Positions 25,850-35,567 are shown, numbered from the stretch's first letter. The stretch is 64,000 bases of DNA from Mycobacterium sp. ENV421 (GCF_002887815.1 NZ_PDHO01000011.1:62001-126000); one strand, 5' to 3'. A program made the numbers and translations. The notes: generated from the sequence alone by a model not told the origin.

Positions 25850-27021
25850 GGCACCGAGTTCCGCTGCTGGACAAATGCTTCCACCGCGGCGTTGTCTGCG
25901 CCCAGCGCCGATGCCGGCGGGCTGGGCAGCGGAGCATGAGGCTGCCGTACCTGGATCGGCGACAGCGACGGCCCGGTGGGCAAGGCCGCATATGTGGCCG
26001 CGACGGCGGCCATCGCCACGTCGAGGGTCTCGCCACCCCCGCGCTGCAACGAATGCGCCACGGCCAGTGCGGCTTCCAGCCCGGTCAGCGGGTCGGCGAT
26101 GGCGTCGGCGCAGAACACCGGGTCGTTCGAGCTGGTGCCGACCAGTCCGCCCGCGACGGCCGCGTCGTCACCGAAGGCGGGACGCTGCGACTGCGACCCA
26201 TGACCGGTGATACGAAGCCAGACCCGGCCCGCCGGGCCGGGCAGCGACTCGGAGCTCAGGCCCCGCCGCTGCAGCACACCGGGCCGTGAGCCTTCGATCA
26301 CGACGTCCGCGGCCGCCAGCAGTGCGCGCAGGCTCCCGCTTTCGAAATCAACTGCGTAGGAACGCTTTCCGTGGTTCATCCAATCAAAAAAGGCCGCGTT
26401 CCCGGAGCGGGTGCCGTCGGGGCGGCTCGGGCTCTCCACCTTGACGACCGTGGCCCCCGCCGCCGCGAGAAGCCGACCGCACAATGGGCCAGCCCACATC
26501 GACGACAGGTCGGCAACCAATAGCCCTTGTGCCGCGCGGGGTCCGGTGCGCGGCCCCGAAGTTCGCACCACCGGCGCCGCCGGAGTCGTCTCGCCGAGGC
26601 GGGCGGCGGGCAGGTCCAACAACGTGGCCCGGTCGAGGACCTCGTCGCCACGACGACAGGCGGCCCACTCCTCGACCGCGGGCCACGGGTCGGGCACCGA
26701 GTCGGCTTCAACGAGAGCGGGGACGGCCTCGATGTCGTCGGTTCGCGACAGGGTCAGGGCCCACCAGCCGTCCCGGGTCGGCATCAGGTGGGTGGCCCCG
26801 CCGGCCGAGACGCGGCCCTTGCGATGCAGGCCGAGCAGAGCGGCACGTCCGGTGAGGATGGTGGCGACATCGACCGGGATGCCCAGGAGATGAGTCAGCT
26901 CGGCGGCGACGGCGTCGGCCCGGGTTAGCATTGCCGCCCGGGAGTGGTCCGGCGGACCGTCGGACCGGCCGGTCAACCAGGCCAGGCCACTGTTGGCCCA
27001 GTCGGCGCCGGCGTCGTTCAC
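25843..27021 (-). CDS. CaiB/BaiF family III CoA-transferase
   Basis: A 392-residue family III CoA-transferase. The key block LLVADLSSMWAGPLCGRLLAAAGATVVKVESPSRPDGTR lies near the middle rather than at the N-terminus. A ~165-residue N-terminal part precedes it, with GLLGLHRKGRVSAGG-like sequence, so the fold may be circularly rearranged or carry a partial extra domain. MNHGKRSYAVDF and IEGSRPGVLQRRGLS are also typical. It would move CoA between acyl groups. It starts at a GTG at 27021 and overlaps the downstream amidohydrolase gene. Confidence 0.82.
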   Translation of the reverse strand: MNDAGADWANSGLAWLTGRSDGPPDHSRAAMLTRADAVAAELTHLLGIPVDVATILTGRAALLGLHRKGRVSAGGATHLMPTRDGWWALTLSRTDDIEAVPALVEADSVPDPWPAVEEWAACRRGDEVLDRATLLDLPAARLGETTPAAPVVRTSGPRTGPRAAQGLLVADLSSMWAGPLCGRLLAAAGATVVKVESPSRPDGTRSGNAAFFDWMNHGKRSYAVDFESGSLRALLAAADVVIEGSRPGVLQRRGLSSESLPGPAGRVWLRITGHGSQSQRPAFGDDAAVAGGLVGTSSNDPVFCADAIADPLTGLEAALAVAHSLQRGGGETLDVAMAAVAATYAALPTGPSLSPIQVRQPHAPLPSPPASALGADNAAVEAFVQQRNSVPC

Positions 27022-27138
27022 CTGACCATTGTCGCGCGCGCCGGAAGGCCCCCGCAGAGATCCTGCGACAACAGCCGGACCGATATCGGTATCGAGATAG
27101 GTGACGGCCGGGACTGCGTTCGGGTTTTGTCTCTCGGA

Positions 27139-28152
27139 TCAGAAATGCAGGGCGGTGAACCGCCAGTCCAGCACCTGCCGGTCGTCACCCTCGTCGGCGA
27201 CGGCATAGACCACCGAACGCAGGGTGAGCACCCCGCCCCGGTCTCCGGGCAGCGGATCGGCCGCCTCAATGTGCAGGTCGCTGTACAGCGTGTCACCCTC
27301 GTGCACCGGACCGGTGTGGTCGCACGACGCCCACCCCAGCACCGTCGCGAGATTCGGCAGCAGCTGACCGGCCTGGGCCAACGCCAGCCCGATGGTGTGC
27401 CCGCCGTACACCAGGCGCTGGCCACCCACCCGCGAATCATGGTGGGTGGCAGCGATGTTCAGCGTCAGCCGGGCCAGCTCCGGCGCGGAGCTCGCCACGT
27501 CGCCGGTGCTGCGCAGAACCGAACCGGCCATGTCGGGGTAGAAGTGCGGGCCGGGAACCCGCTCGCGGAACGCCACCGCGTTCCAGTCGGCGGTCGGCTG
27601 CGGCGGCGCGGGCAACTCGGCGCCGATCACCGACAGGTCGTCGGCGTGCCCGGTGTCCGGGGCGTTCGGGCTCATCGGCAGCATCGCGCAGCGGTAGAAA
27701 TCCAGGACCAGCCGGCCGACCTGGTCGATGGTGGTCATCCGCAGCGCCGCCAGTCCCGTCGGCGCCCGTCCGGGCTTGGCGCTGTTCTGCCGCAGCCCGA
27801 CCACCTCGGTCCGCGTGAAGATGGTGTCGCCGATGACCGGATAGCGGTAGAACGTCAGCCCCCGGTAGAACAGGTTGGCCTTGACCCGCTGGGTGGCTAG
27901 CGTGCTCTGGCCGATCGCGACGTCACACACCAGCCCCGGATGGGCCAGCTCAGCGGTGCTACCCACCACGGCATAGGCCAGCCCGGCGTCCAGGGACAAC
28001 CGCAGCCGATCGCCGACGATGGCCTGATGGCTGGCGGCGGCACCCGAGGTCAGCGTCATCGACGGTGCCCAGTCGAAGACCTGGCCGACCACCAGATCAT
28101 CGAAATACGGTCCGCCCGACTCGCCTCCACCAATATGGCCGTACAAAGTCAC
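27139..28152 (-). CDS. MaoC-like double-hotdog dehydratase (Rv0216-type)
   Basis: A 337-residue protein with two MaoC-type hotdog halves, the first starting at GPYFDDLVVGQVFDWAPSMTLTSG and the second with GGQRLVYGGHTIGLALAQ. Length and position next to FadE3 match M. tuberculosis Rv0216, whose structure is a double hotdog of unknown substrate. It starts at a GTG at 28152; the N-terminal codons contain one copy of a 15-base repeat also found upstream of the divergent dehydrogenase. It probably acts on an enoyl-CoA or related thioester. Confidence 0.86.
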   Translation of the reverse strand: MTLYGHIGGGESGGPYFDDLVVGQVFDWAPSMTLTSGAAASHQAIVGDRLRLSLDAGLAYAVVGSTAELAHPGLVCDVAIGQSTLATQRVKANLFYRGLTFYRYPVIGDTIFTRTEVVGLRQNSAKPGRAPTGLAALRMTTIDQVGRLVLDFYRCAMLPMSPNAPDTGHADDLSVIGAELPAPPQPTADWNAVAFRERVPGPHFYPDMAGSVLRSTGDVASSAPELARLTLNIAATHHDSRVGGQRLVYGGHTIGLALAQAGQLLPNLATVLGWASCDHTGPVHEGDTLYSDLHIEAADPLPGDRGGVLTLRSVVYAVADEGDDRQVLDWRFTALHF

Positions 28153-28202
28153 AGTCGCTCATCCTGGTGCTTCCTCGCCCTGCATGTCAATATGGCCGTA
28201 CA
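28131..28202. repeat. Paired 15-base direct repeat, candidate operators
   Basis: CAATATGGCCGTACA occurs at 28131-28145 and again at 28188-28202. Each copy contains TATGGCCGTA, a near-perfect palindrome. One copy is in the first codons of the MaoC gene and the other before the dehydrogenase start, bracketing the divergent promoter. The GntR regulator downstream is a natural candidate to bind them. Confidence 0.55.
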
Positions 28203-28228
28203 TTTCACGACTTCTTGGAGCGGCCTAC

Positions 28229-29386
28229 GTGAGCACTGCACTCAACGACGAAGAGACCATGCTGGTGGAGACGGTGCGGGCGTTCATCGACCGCGACGTC
28301 AAACCTTCGGTTCGCGAGGTCGAGCACGCCAACACCTACCCCGAGGCGTGGATCGAGCAGATGAAGCAGATCGGGATCTACGGCCTCGCGATCAGCGAAC
28401 AGTACGGCGGCAACCCGGTGTCGATGCCCTGCTACGTCGAGGTCACCCAGGAACTCGCCCGCGGCTGGATGAGCCTGGCCGGCGCGATGGGCGGGCACAC
28501 CGTGGTGGCCAAGCTGCTGGAGATCTTCGGCACCGAGGAGCAGAAGCAGACCTACCTGCCGAGGATGGCCACGGGCGAGGTGCGCGCGACGATGGCGCTG
28601 ACCGAGCCGGGCGGCGGTTCGGATCTGCAGAACATGGCGTGCGTCGCCCGCGCCGACGGCGACGACCTGGTGATCAACGGAGCCAAGACGTGGATCTCCA
28701 ACGCCCGCCGGTCGGGTCTGATCGCACTGTTGTGCAAGACCGATCCGCAGGCTATGCCGCGTCACAAGGGCATCTCGGTGGTGCTCGTCGAGTCGCCCAC
28801 CGCCGGGCTGACGATCTCTCGTGACCTGCCGAAGCTCGGCTACAAGGGCGTGGAGTCCTGCGAGCTGGCCTTCGACGACTGCCGGGTGCCGGCCACGTCG
28901 ATCCTGGGTGGTGCGCCCGGACGCGGTTTCGGCCAGATGATGAAAGGCCTTGAGACCGGCCGTATTCAGGTCGCCTCGCGTGCCCTCGGCGTGGCTACCG
29001 CGGCCCTGGAGGACGCGCTGGCCTACGCCCAGGACCGGGAGAGCTTCGGACAACCCATCTGGAAGCACCAGTCAGTCGGCAACTACCTGGCCGACATGGC
29101 CACCAAGCTGACTGCGGCCCGTCAGCTCACCCGCTACGCCGCCGAACGGTACGACAGTGGGGAGCGGTGCGACATGGAGGCCGGGATGGCGAAGTTGTTC
29201 GCCTCCGAGGTGGCGATGGAGATCGCGCTGAACGCGGTGCGTATCCACGGCGGCTACGGCTACTCGACCGAATACGACGTCGAACGGTACTTCCGTGACG
29301 CGCCGCTGATGATCGTCGGTGAGGGCACCAATGAGATCCAGCGCAATGTGATCGCGGGTCAGCTCGTCGCGCGCGGAGGCATCTGA
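28229..29386 (+). CDS. fadE3: Acyl-CoA dehydrogenase FadE3-like
   Basis: From the GTG at 28229 (TTGGAG nine bases before it) the protein has 385 residues. Features are YGLAISEQYGGNPV, ALTEPGGGSDLQNMAC, INGAKTWISNARRS, RESFGQPIWKHQSV, IRIHGGYGYSTEYDVER (as VRIHGGYGYS) and MIVGEGTNEIQRNVIAG. Unlike the paired dehydrogenases in this window it keeps the EGT catalytic glutamate, so it should work alone as a homotetramer. Gene neighbourhood with Rv0216 and FadD4 homologues supports fadE3. A GntR gene follows after six bases. Confidence 0.9.
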   Translation: MSTALNDEETMLVETVRAFIDRDVKPSVREVEHANTYPEAWIEQMKQIGIYGLAISEQYGGNPVSMPCYVEVTQELARGWMSLAGAMGGHTVVAKLLEIFGTEEQKQTYLPRMATGEVRATMALTEPGGGSDLQNMACVARADGDDLVINGAKTWISNARRSGLIALLCKTDPQAMPRHKGISVVLVESPTAGLTISRDLPKLGYKGVESCELAFDDCRVPATSILGGAPGRGFGQMMKGLETGRIQVASRALGVATAALEDALAYAQDRESFGQPIWKHQSVGNYLADMATKLTAARQLTRYAAERYDSGERCDMEAGMAKLFASEVAMEIALNAVRIHGGYGYSTEYDVERYFRDAPLMIVGEGTNEIQRNVIAGQLVARGGI

Positions 29387-29392
29387 CCGGCC

Positions 29393-30112
29393 ATGAAACC
29401 CGAACCCGCGTATCAGGTTCTGCGGCAACGGCTTCGCGACGAGATCGCGGCCGGGGCCTATCCTGACGGCGTGCGGTTGCCGACGGAGTCGGAGCTGGTC
29501 GCCCAGCATGGGCTGTCCCGGCAGACGGTCCGCCGCGCGTTCCAGGATCTGGTGGCCGAAGGTGTGGTGTACCGGGTGCCCGGCCGCGGCACGTACGCCA
29601 ACCGGGGATATTTACGGCAGCTCGGTTCGATCGAGGACCTGATGAGCCTGTCCGAGGACACCAGCATGGAAGTGCTGCAGGGACTTTCGCGCCGCGTCGA
29701 CGTGACGGCGGCCAGCCGGCTGCGCCTGGAGCACGATGTGGTGTATACCGTGGTGTTCCGACGTGTCCATGATGAGATTCCGTTCGTGGTGACCACGGTG
29801 CACTTACCGGAGCACATCGCCCGGCTGGTGTTCGACTCCCCGGAGCTGGCCGACGGCGCGGTCGGCACCGACACCGTGATCGGTGTCCTGGAACCGCACC
29901 TGGATCAGCCGATAGCCGAAGCGGCCCAGTCGATCACGGTTGCACCCGCCGACGAGCTGGTCGCCGAGGCGCTCGGCTGCGAGCGATACCATCCGATGCT
30001 GCGGGTGGACCGGCTGTACTCCGACACCACCGGCGCCCCGGTGGAGCTGTCGGTCAGCCACTTCCTGCCCGAGCAGTACACCTACCGGGTCACGCTACGC
30101 CGCTCCGGCTAG
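29393..30112 (+). CDS. GntR-family regulator with UTRA domain (HutC subfamily)
   Basis: A 239-residue transcription regulator. The winged helix is at 1-75 (LRDEIAAGAYPDGVRLPTESELVAQHGLSRQTVRRAFQDLVAEGVVYRVPGRGTYA), and the UTRA ligand-binding domain is at about 95-235. It is six bases behind fadE3 and probably controls the fadE3/MaoC divergent unit. The 15-base repeats at 28131 and 28188 are possible targets. Its stop overlaps the convergent crotonase stop through CTAG. It is absent, as far as I recall, from the equivalent M. tuberculosis locus. Confidence 0.88.
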   Translation: MKPEPAYQVLRQRLRDEIAAGAYPDGVRLPTESELVAQHGLSRQTVRRAFQDLVAEGVVYRVPGRGTYANRGYLRQLGSIEDLMSLSEDTSMEVLQGLSRRVDVTAASRLRLEHDVVYTVVFRRVHDEIPFVVTTVHLPEHIARLVFDSPELADGAVGTDTVIGVLEPHLDQPIAEAAQSITVAPADELVAEALGCERYHPMLRVDRLYSDTTGAPVELSVSHFLPEQYTYRVTLRRSG

Positions 30113-31047
30113 GTGACCTCGTCGACCAGACCCCACGCCAGCGCGGTAGCCGGATCGACGGTCCGGCCGGACAGCACCAAATAGGCTGTGCGCCAACGCC
30201 CGATTCGCCGGGTGATGCCCACGGTTCCACCGGCGCCGGGAATCAGGCCCAGCGTCAGCTCCGGCAGCCCCAGCACCGCGTCGGGATGGCAGCTCACCCA
30301 GCCGCAGAACGACGCCATCTCCAGTCCGCTGCCGAGAACGCGACCGTGGATGTCGGCCCGGCAGGCCCGGCCGAGGCGCCGGCTCAGCTCGTCGAGCGCC
30401 AACGCGGGGCTGTGCCGGGTCCGTGCCAGATGCGCCGAAGCCGGGTCGGCGAAGGTGCCGAACTCGCCGAGATCCCCACCGCTGCAGAAAGATGCGCCGT
30501 TGCCGCTGAGCACCAGCTCGGTGACGGTGTCATCGAGTAGCGCGACGGTCAGCGCCTCCAGCAACAGCGCCCGGGCGTCGGTGCTGAACGCGTTGTGCCG
30601 CTGCGGCCGGTTGAATCGGATACGCAGCGTGCCGCCGTCACGCTCGGCGAGCACCGGGTCGGCGATGTCAGGCAGCGACGCCGGACCCCGCGAGTCAAGC
30701 CAGCGGGCGAACTCCGGCCCGGACTGCAGCGTCGAGTACGCCAGCGACTCGGTGATGATGCCGGGGAGCGCCGGGCCGGTCACGTCGACCGACCGCAACA
30801 CATCGTCGCAGACAGCGCTGGCGTGCGGCCAGTGCCGGCAACGGTCCCGAAGCAGGGCCACGGTGTCGCTCACCGACTCCACCGCGACGTAGCGGCGGTC
30901 TTCCTGCTCCTTCTCGGCCAAGGCGAAGGTGGCTGTGTCAAGCCAGAATTCACCCTCGGGCGTCGACGGCTCGCCGACCGCAACGACGACGCCCGGCGGA
31001 CCGGTGACCCCGATCGGCGGCGGGTCGGACAGGTCGACGAGACGCAT
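30109..31047 (-). CDS. Crotonase family protein with N-terminal extension
   Basis: A 312-residue protein. The crotonase part starts near residue 130 (LRIRFNRPQRHNAFSTDAR) and includes GNGASFCSGGDLGEFG, RVLGSGLEMASFCGW and VLGLPELTLGLIPGAGGT, with both catalytic glutamate positions occupied. The ~125 residues before it match no family I recognise and contain no obvious motif. The ATG at 31047 directly follows the FadD4 stop (TAGATG), so the two are translationally coupled. It is probably an enoyl-CoA hydratase or isomerase acting on FadD4/FadE3 products. Confidence 0.82.
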   Translation of the reverse strand: MRLVDLSDPPPIGVTGPPGVVVAVGEPSTPEGEFWLDTATFALAEKEQEDRRYVAVESVSDTVALLRDRCRHWPHASAVCDDVLRSVDVTGPALPGIITESLAYSTLQSGPEFARWLDSRGPASLPDIADPVLAERDGGTLRIRFNRPQRHNAFSTDARALLLEALTVALLDDTVTELVLSGNGASFCSGGDLGEFGTFADPASAHLARTRHSPALALDELSRRLGRACRADIHGRVLGSGLEMASFCGWVSCHPDAVLGLPELTLGLIPGAGGTVGITRRIGRWRTAYLVLSGRTVDPATALAWGLVDEVT

Positions 31048-32580
31048 CTAGCCGGTCGGCGCGGGCGAGTACTTGACGATCAGTTCCTGTTTGTACAGCT
31101 TGCCGGTGTCGGTGCGGGGCAGCTCGGACTCGAACGAGATCGACCGCGGACACTTGTAGTGCGAGAGCCGATCACGCAACCACGCCAGCAGCTCGGCGGC
31201 GAATTCCTCCGTCGCGTCCGCGGAGTCGACCAGCTGGACCACGCCCTTGACGCTTTGGCCCATCTCCTCGTCGGGCACGCCGAACACCGCGGCGTCCATC
31301 ACCTTCGGGTGCGTGACGAGCATGTTCTCGGCTTCCTGCGGATAGATGTTCACCCCGCCCGAGATGATCATGTGGTGTCGGCGATCGGTGAGGTAGAGGT
31401 AACCCTCCTCGTCCAGATAACCGATGTCGCCGACCGTCTTCCAGCCGTGGCTGTCGCGCGACTTGGCGGTCTTCTCGGCGTCGTTGAGGTACTCGAAGTC
31501 CATGCCGCCTTCGAAATAGATCTCCCCCGCCTGGCCGGGCGGCAGCTCGTTGCCGTCCTCGTCGAGGATGTGCAGTCCACCCATCATCGGCTTGCCGACC
31601 GAGCCCGGGTGGGTGAGCCAATCCTCGGCGAAGATCAACGTCGACCCGATGGCCTCGGACGAGGCGTAGTACTCGTCGACGATCGGGCCCCACCAATCGA
31701 TCATCTGCTTCTTGATCTCGACCGGGCAGGGCGCAGCTGCGTGCATGACCCGCTGCAGACTCGAGATGTCGTACGAATTACGGACATCCTCAGGCAGTTT
31801 CAGCATCCGGGTGAACATCACCGGGACGAACTGGCCGTGGGTGACCTTGTGGCGCGCAATCGCGTCCAGGCAGCCCTGCGCGTCGAACTTCTCCAGCACC
31901 ACAGTGGTGATACCCGCCGCCAGCGTCTGCATCGACCACACCGAGGGAGCGGTGTGATACAGCGGGGCGGGGCTGATGTAGACCGCATCGGGGTTCATCC
32001 AGAATCCGATGAGTCCGGCCATCATGCCGGGCACCTCGGTGGGCGGCAGGTGCGGAAGCTCGCGCTTGATTCCCTTGGGGCGCCCCGTCGTTCCCGACGA
32101 GTACTGCAGCAGGTCGCCTTCGATCTCGTCGTCGATCGGCGTAACCGGCTGGTCTGCAACGCATTCCGGGTAACTGCGCCAGCCGTCGAGCTCACCGTCG
32201 TTGATGATGAGCAGCGGCGGCATCGTCGGCAGCTCCGCGGCGAGCCCGGCGAGGGTGTCCGTCAGCCCGGCCGAGCCGACGACGGCCTTGGCCTCGCTGT
32301 TGTCGATGATGTACGCGGCTTCGGCCGCCGTCAGGTGCGTGTTGATCGGCACGTAGTAGAGCCCGGAACGCCGCGCCGCCCACAACACGGTGTGGAAGTG
32401 CTCGTTGTTCTCGATGAGGATCGCGACGGAGTCGCCCTCACGCAGCCCGGCCTGCCGGAACAGGTGTGCCAGCTGGTTGGCCCGAGCTTCCATCTCGCCG
32501 AACGTGACGGTTTTCCCGGACGGATACAGGATGACTGCCGGCTTGTCGGGAGTGGCCTGCGCATGCTCGCGGATCTGCAT
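31048..32580 (-). CDS. fadD4: Acyl-CoA synthetase FadD4-like
   Basis: A 510-residue ANL enzyme that closely resembles M. tuberculosis FadD4 as I recall it. Motifs are LLQYSSGTTGRPKGIKRELP (P-loop), APLYHTAPSVWSM, DEYYASSEAIGST, TVGDIGYLDEEGYLYLTDRRHHMI, IYPQEAENMLVTHP and RTDTGKLYKQELI with the catalytic lysine. It activates a carboxylic acid to its CoA ester. It is the first gene of a coupled pair with the crotonase downstream and lies near fadE3 and the MaoC gene, together a likely beta-oxidation set. Confidence 0.92.
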   Translation of the reverse strand: MQIREHAQATPDKPAVILYPSGKTVTFGEMEARANQLAHLFRQAGLREGDSVAILIENNEHFHTVLWAARRSGLYYVPINTHLTAAEAAYIIDNSEAKAVVGSAGLTDTLAGLAAELPTMPPLLIINDGELDGWRSYPECVADQPVTPIDDEIEGDLLQYSSGTTGRPKGIKRELPHLPPTEVPGMMAGLIGFWMNPDAVYISPAPLYHTAPSVWSMQTLAAGITTVVLEKFDAQGCLDAIARHKVTHGQFVPVMFTRMLKLPEDVRNSYDISSLQRVMHAAAPCPVEIKKQMIDWWGPIVDEYYASSEAIGSTLIFAEDWLTHPGSVGKPMMGGLHILDEDGNELPPGQAGEIYFEGGMDFEYLNDAEKTAKSRDSHGWKTVGDIGYLDEEGYLYLTDRRHHMIISGGVNIYPQEAENMLVTHPKVMDAAVFGVPDEEMGQSVKGVVQLVDSADATEEFAAELLAWLRDRLSHYKCPRSISFESELPRTDTGKLYKQELIVKYSPAPTG

Positions 32581-32632
32581 GGCAGCACTGTACGACAGCC
32601 CGAATTGACAGGCGTCAACTAGGTGCCGCTAG

Positions 32633-33538
32633 TCAGTCGCTGTGCCGAGCCCAGGACACCAGGTAGATGACCAGCGCCGCGACCAACGCCACCAACACCC
32701 AGAAGACCAGCGCCTCGTCGATCCAGGACCCCGGCGGCGGATCGCCGGGCAGCACGTTGCGGATCGGGACGACCGCGAAGAGCATCGCGGCGAACCACGT
32801 CGAGAACGGCGGCTGGAATTTCTTCTTGCCCAGCAGCATTTCGATCGCGGCGTACAGCGCCAGCGCCGGCAGCATCAGCAGCACCAGGCAGATCCCGAAG
32901 ATCAGGGCCAGCGGGCCGCGCGATCGGGAGAACGTGACGGTCGCGTTGTCGTCGGCGCCGCCGGAGTGGGTGGCGGGCCCCGTCCGATCGCTGCGAACAT
33001 CCCAGCCGTACAGCGATCCGCTCACCTCCACCCGGGCAGGCACATAACGCCTCTGGTCGCCCGACCCGACATACACGTCGGCGCCGATGGTGTCGGTGGT
33101 GTACCTGTCGAACGGCCACCTGTCGGCGTCGCCGGTGGCCAGCAGCGATGTCTTGGCGACTTTGGGGACCTGACCCTTGGGGAAGGTCAGCTCCCCGAAC
33201 TCGATGCACGGACACAGCCGCACCACCATGTCGGTGGTGAGGTTGCCGAACTCGGGATCCAAGAAGCCCTTCTGCGGTATCACCAGAACCTCGACATCCA
33301 CCCGATTGTCGAGTGGATGAATGGCCGTGAGCTCCAACAGGACAACGGTCTCGTTGGCGGTGTCCAGATTGGTGGGCTTCAGCGAGTGCGCCGAGCTGTC
33401 GATCCAGAAGTAGCCCGCCACCGACCCGATGTAGATGGCGAGAATGACGCCGACGGTGGCGATCCGGCGCCACCACGACTGGGCGGGCGCTGGCGCGTTG
33501 CGCGCCGGCGCCGGCGCATCCGCCGACGGGACCCCCAC
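32633..33538 (-). CDS. DUF4436 membrane protein (second copy)
   Basis: A 301-residue protein with a Pro/Ala-rich cytoplasmic start, an N-terminal helix (about 28-46), an extracytoplasmic domain with WPFDRYTTDT, and three C-terminal helices, with VPIRNVLPGDPPPGSWID between the last two. It is a paralogue of the protein at 10252-11193. A CPC motif in the extracytoplasmic part (VRLCPCIEFGE) is not present in the first copy. It sits between fadD4 and pckA on the same strand, where the M. tuberculosis locus has other genes. Function unknown. Confidence 0.8.
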   Translation of the reverse strand: MGVPSADAPAPARNAPAPAQSWWRRIATVGVILAIYIGSVAGYFWIDSSAHSLKPTNLDTANETVVLLELTAIHPLDNRVDVEVLVIPQKGFLDPEFGNLTTDMVVRLCPCIEFGELTFPKGQVPKVAKTSLLATGDADRWPFDRYTTDTIGADVYVGSGDQRRYVPARVEVSGSLYGWDVRSDRTGPATHSGGADDNATVTFSRSRGPLALIFGICLVLLMLPALALYAAIEMLLGKKKFQPPFSTWFAAMLFAVVPIRNVLPGDPPPGSWIDEALVFWVLVALVAALVIYLVSWARHSD

Positions 33539-33586
33539 CGAACGGATATTAGCTGGGGTCAGGGGCCGAGCTGGCCGTAACGGAAG

Positions 33587-35413
33587 TTAGTCGGCTTCGG
33601 CAAGGCGCTGCTTGAGCGCCTCGAACTCGTCCTTGACCCCGGTCGGCAGCTTCTCCCCGACGAACTCGAACCACTCCTCGATCTGCGGGAGCTCGTCGCG
33701 CCATTCCTCGACGTTGACCGCCAGTGCCTCGTTGACGTCGGCCGGATCGGCGTCCAGGCCCTCGAGGTCCAGGTCGCCCGCGCTCGGCACGATGCCGATC
33801 GGCGTGGTGGAGCCGTTGGCCTTGCCCTCGACCCGCTCGATGATCCACTTCATCACCCGGCTGTTCTCGCCGAAGCCCGGCCACAGGAAACGACCGTCGT
33901 CGCCGCGGCGGAACCAGTTGACGAAGAAGATCTTCGGCATCTTCGACTCGTCGGCGTTCTTGCCGAGGTTGATCCAGTGCGCGAAGTAGTCGCCGACGTT
34001 GTAGCCGAGGAACGGCAGCATAGCCATCGGGTCACGACGGACGGTGCCGACCTTGCCCTCGGCGGCGGCGGTCTGCTCGGAGCCGAGCGTCGCGCCGATG
34101 AACACGCCGTGCTGCCAATCGCGGGCCTGCGTCACCAGCGGCACCGTGGTCTTGCGACGGCCGCCGAACAGGATGGCCGAGATCGGCACGCCCTGCGGGT
34201 CGTCCCACTCGGGGGCCAGCGTCGGGCACTGCGACATCGGGGTGCAGTAGCGCGAGTTCGGGTGCGCAGCCTTCTCATCCGAGGCCGGCGTCCAATCGCT
34301 GCCCTTCCAGTCGATCAGGTGCTGCGGGTCGCCTTCGAGGCCCTCCCACCACACGCCGCCGTCATCGGTGAGCGCGACGTTGGTGAAGACGGTGTTGCCT
34401 GCCGCGACGGTCTTCATCGCGTTCGGGTTCGAGCTCCAGTTGGTGCCCGGCGCGACCCCGAAGAAGCCGAACTCCGGGTTGGTGGCGTACAGCCGGCCGT
34501 CCTTGCCGAAGCGCATCCAGGCGATGTCGTCACCGACGGTCTCGGCGCGCCAGCCCGGGATGGTCGGCTGCAGCATCGCGAGATTGGTCTTGCCACACGC
34601 CGACGGGAACGCGGCGGCGACGAAGTACGCCTTGTTCTCCGGGGAGATCAGTTTGAGGATCAGCATGTGCTCGGCCAGCCAGCCCTCGTCGTGTGCCATG
34701 GCCGAGGCGATGCGCAGCGAGTAGCACTTCTTGCCCAGCAGCGCGTTGCCGCCGTAACCCGAACCGAAGCTCCAGATCTCGCGGGTCTCCGGGAAGTGGG
34801 TGATGTATTTGGTGTCGTTGCACGGCCACGGCACGTCTTCGTCGCCCGGCGCGAGCGGTGCACCGAGTGAGTGCAGCGCCTTGACGAAGAATCCGTCGTC
34901 GCCGATCTTCTCCAGCGCGGCCTTGCCCATCCGCGTCATCGTCCGCATCGAGACGACCACATATTCGGAGTCGGTGATCTCGACGCCGAGCTTGGGGTCA
35001 TCGGCACCGAGCGGGCCCATGCAGAACGGCACCACATACATGGTGCGGCCGCGCATCGAGCCGCGGTACAGGTCGGTCATGAGGCCGCGCATCTCGGCCG
35101 GGTCCATCCAGTTGTTCGTGGGGCCGGCGTCGATCTCCCGCTCCGAGCAGATGAACGTGCGCGACTCGACGCGGGCCACGTCCGACGGCGCCGAACGGGC
35201 GAGATAGGAGCTCGGCTCCTCGGAGTCGCTCAGCTTGGTGAAGGTTCCGGCGGCGACGAGCTCGTCGCACAACCGCGTGTACTCCTCTTCGGAGCCGTCG
35301 GCGAAGACCACCCGGTCGGGCTGCGTGAGTTCGGCGACTTCCTGGACCCAAGCGAGCAGGCCCTGATGCTTGGTCGGTGCGTTATCCAGACCGGGGATGG
35401 TCGCTGAAGTCAT
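33587..35413 (-). CDS. pckA: Phosphoenolpyruvate carboxykinase (GTP)
   Basis: A 608-residue GTP-dependent PEP carboxykinase that interconverts oxaloacetate and PEP, the entry to gluconeogenesis from lipid-derived carbon. The kinase-1 P-loop [13 protein letters not shown], the PEPCK-specific cysteine inside it, and [25 protein letters not shown] are intact. The ATG at 35413 is ten bases after AGGAG; the in-frame TTG nine bases earlier would be too close to it. The location matches Rv0211. A hairpin upstream separates it from the GTPase gene. Confidence 0.96.
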   Translation of the reverse strand: MTSATIPGLDNAPTKHQGLLAWVQEVAELTQPDRVVFADGSEEEYTRLCDELVAAGTFTKLSDSEEPSSYLARSAPSDVARVESRTFICSEREIDAGPTNNWMDPAEMRGLMTDLYRGSMRGRTMYVVPFCMGPLGADDPKLGVEITDSEYVVVSMRTMTRMGKAALEKIGDDGFFVKALHSLGAPLAPGDEDVPWPCNDTKYITHFPETREIWSFGSGYGGNALLGKKCYSLRIASAMAHDEGWLAEHMLILKLISPENKAYFVAAAFPSACGKTNLAMLQPTIPGWRAETVGDDIAWMRFGKDGRLYATNPEFGFFGVAPGTNWSSNPNAMKTVAAGNTVFTNVALTDDGGVWWEGLEGDPQHLIDWKGSDWTPASDEKAAHPNSRYCTPMSQCPTLAPEWDDPQGVPISAILFGGRRKTTVPLVTQARDWQHGVFIGATLGSEQTAAAEGKVGTVRRDPMAMLPFLGYNVGDYFAHWINLGKNADESKMPKIFFVNWFRRGDDGRFLWPGFGENSRVMKWIIERVEGKANGSTTPIGIVPSAGDLDLEGLDADPADVNEALAVNVEEWRDELPQIEEWFEFVGEKLPTGVKDEFEALKQRLAEAD

Positions 35414-35481
35414 CGCTGTCAATCTCCTGCTTATTTTTATGGCCAGGACGCAGGCCGGATTCCGCGCCGAGACACGGTCCT

Positions 35482-35523
35482 CCCTGAAAAATAGGTTAAC
35501 GCGGGTGAGATACCCGCGGTTAA
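35482..35523 (-). terminator. Hairpin with T tract before pckA
   Basis: On the minus strand a perfect seven-base-pair stem (CGCGGGT-ATCTC-ACCCGCG, 35500-35518) is followed eight bases later by TATTTTTC. It lies past the end of the GTPase gene at 35568 and ahead of pckA, so it probably ends upstream transcription; an operator role in the pckA promoter is an alternative. Confidence 0.5.
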
Positions 35524-35567
35524 TCGGGATTATGTCCGATCACTCACAGGAACGATTCAGAAGCCCA

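Noticed and set aside
30595..32622. A 675-codon plus-strand open frame
   Set aside because: Antisense to fadD4 and the crotonase gene; no family resemblance.
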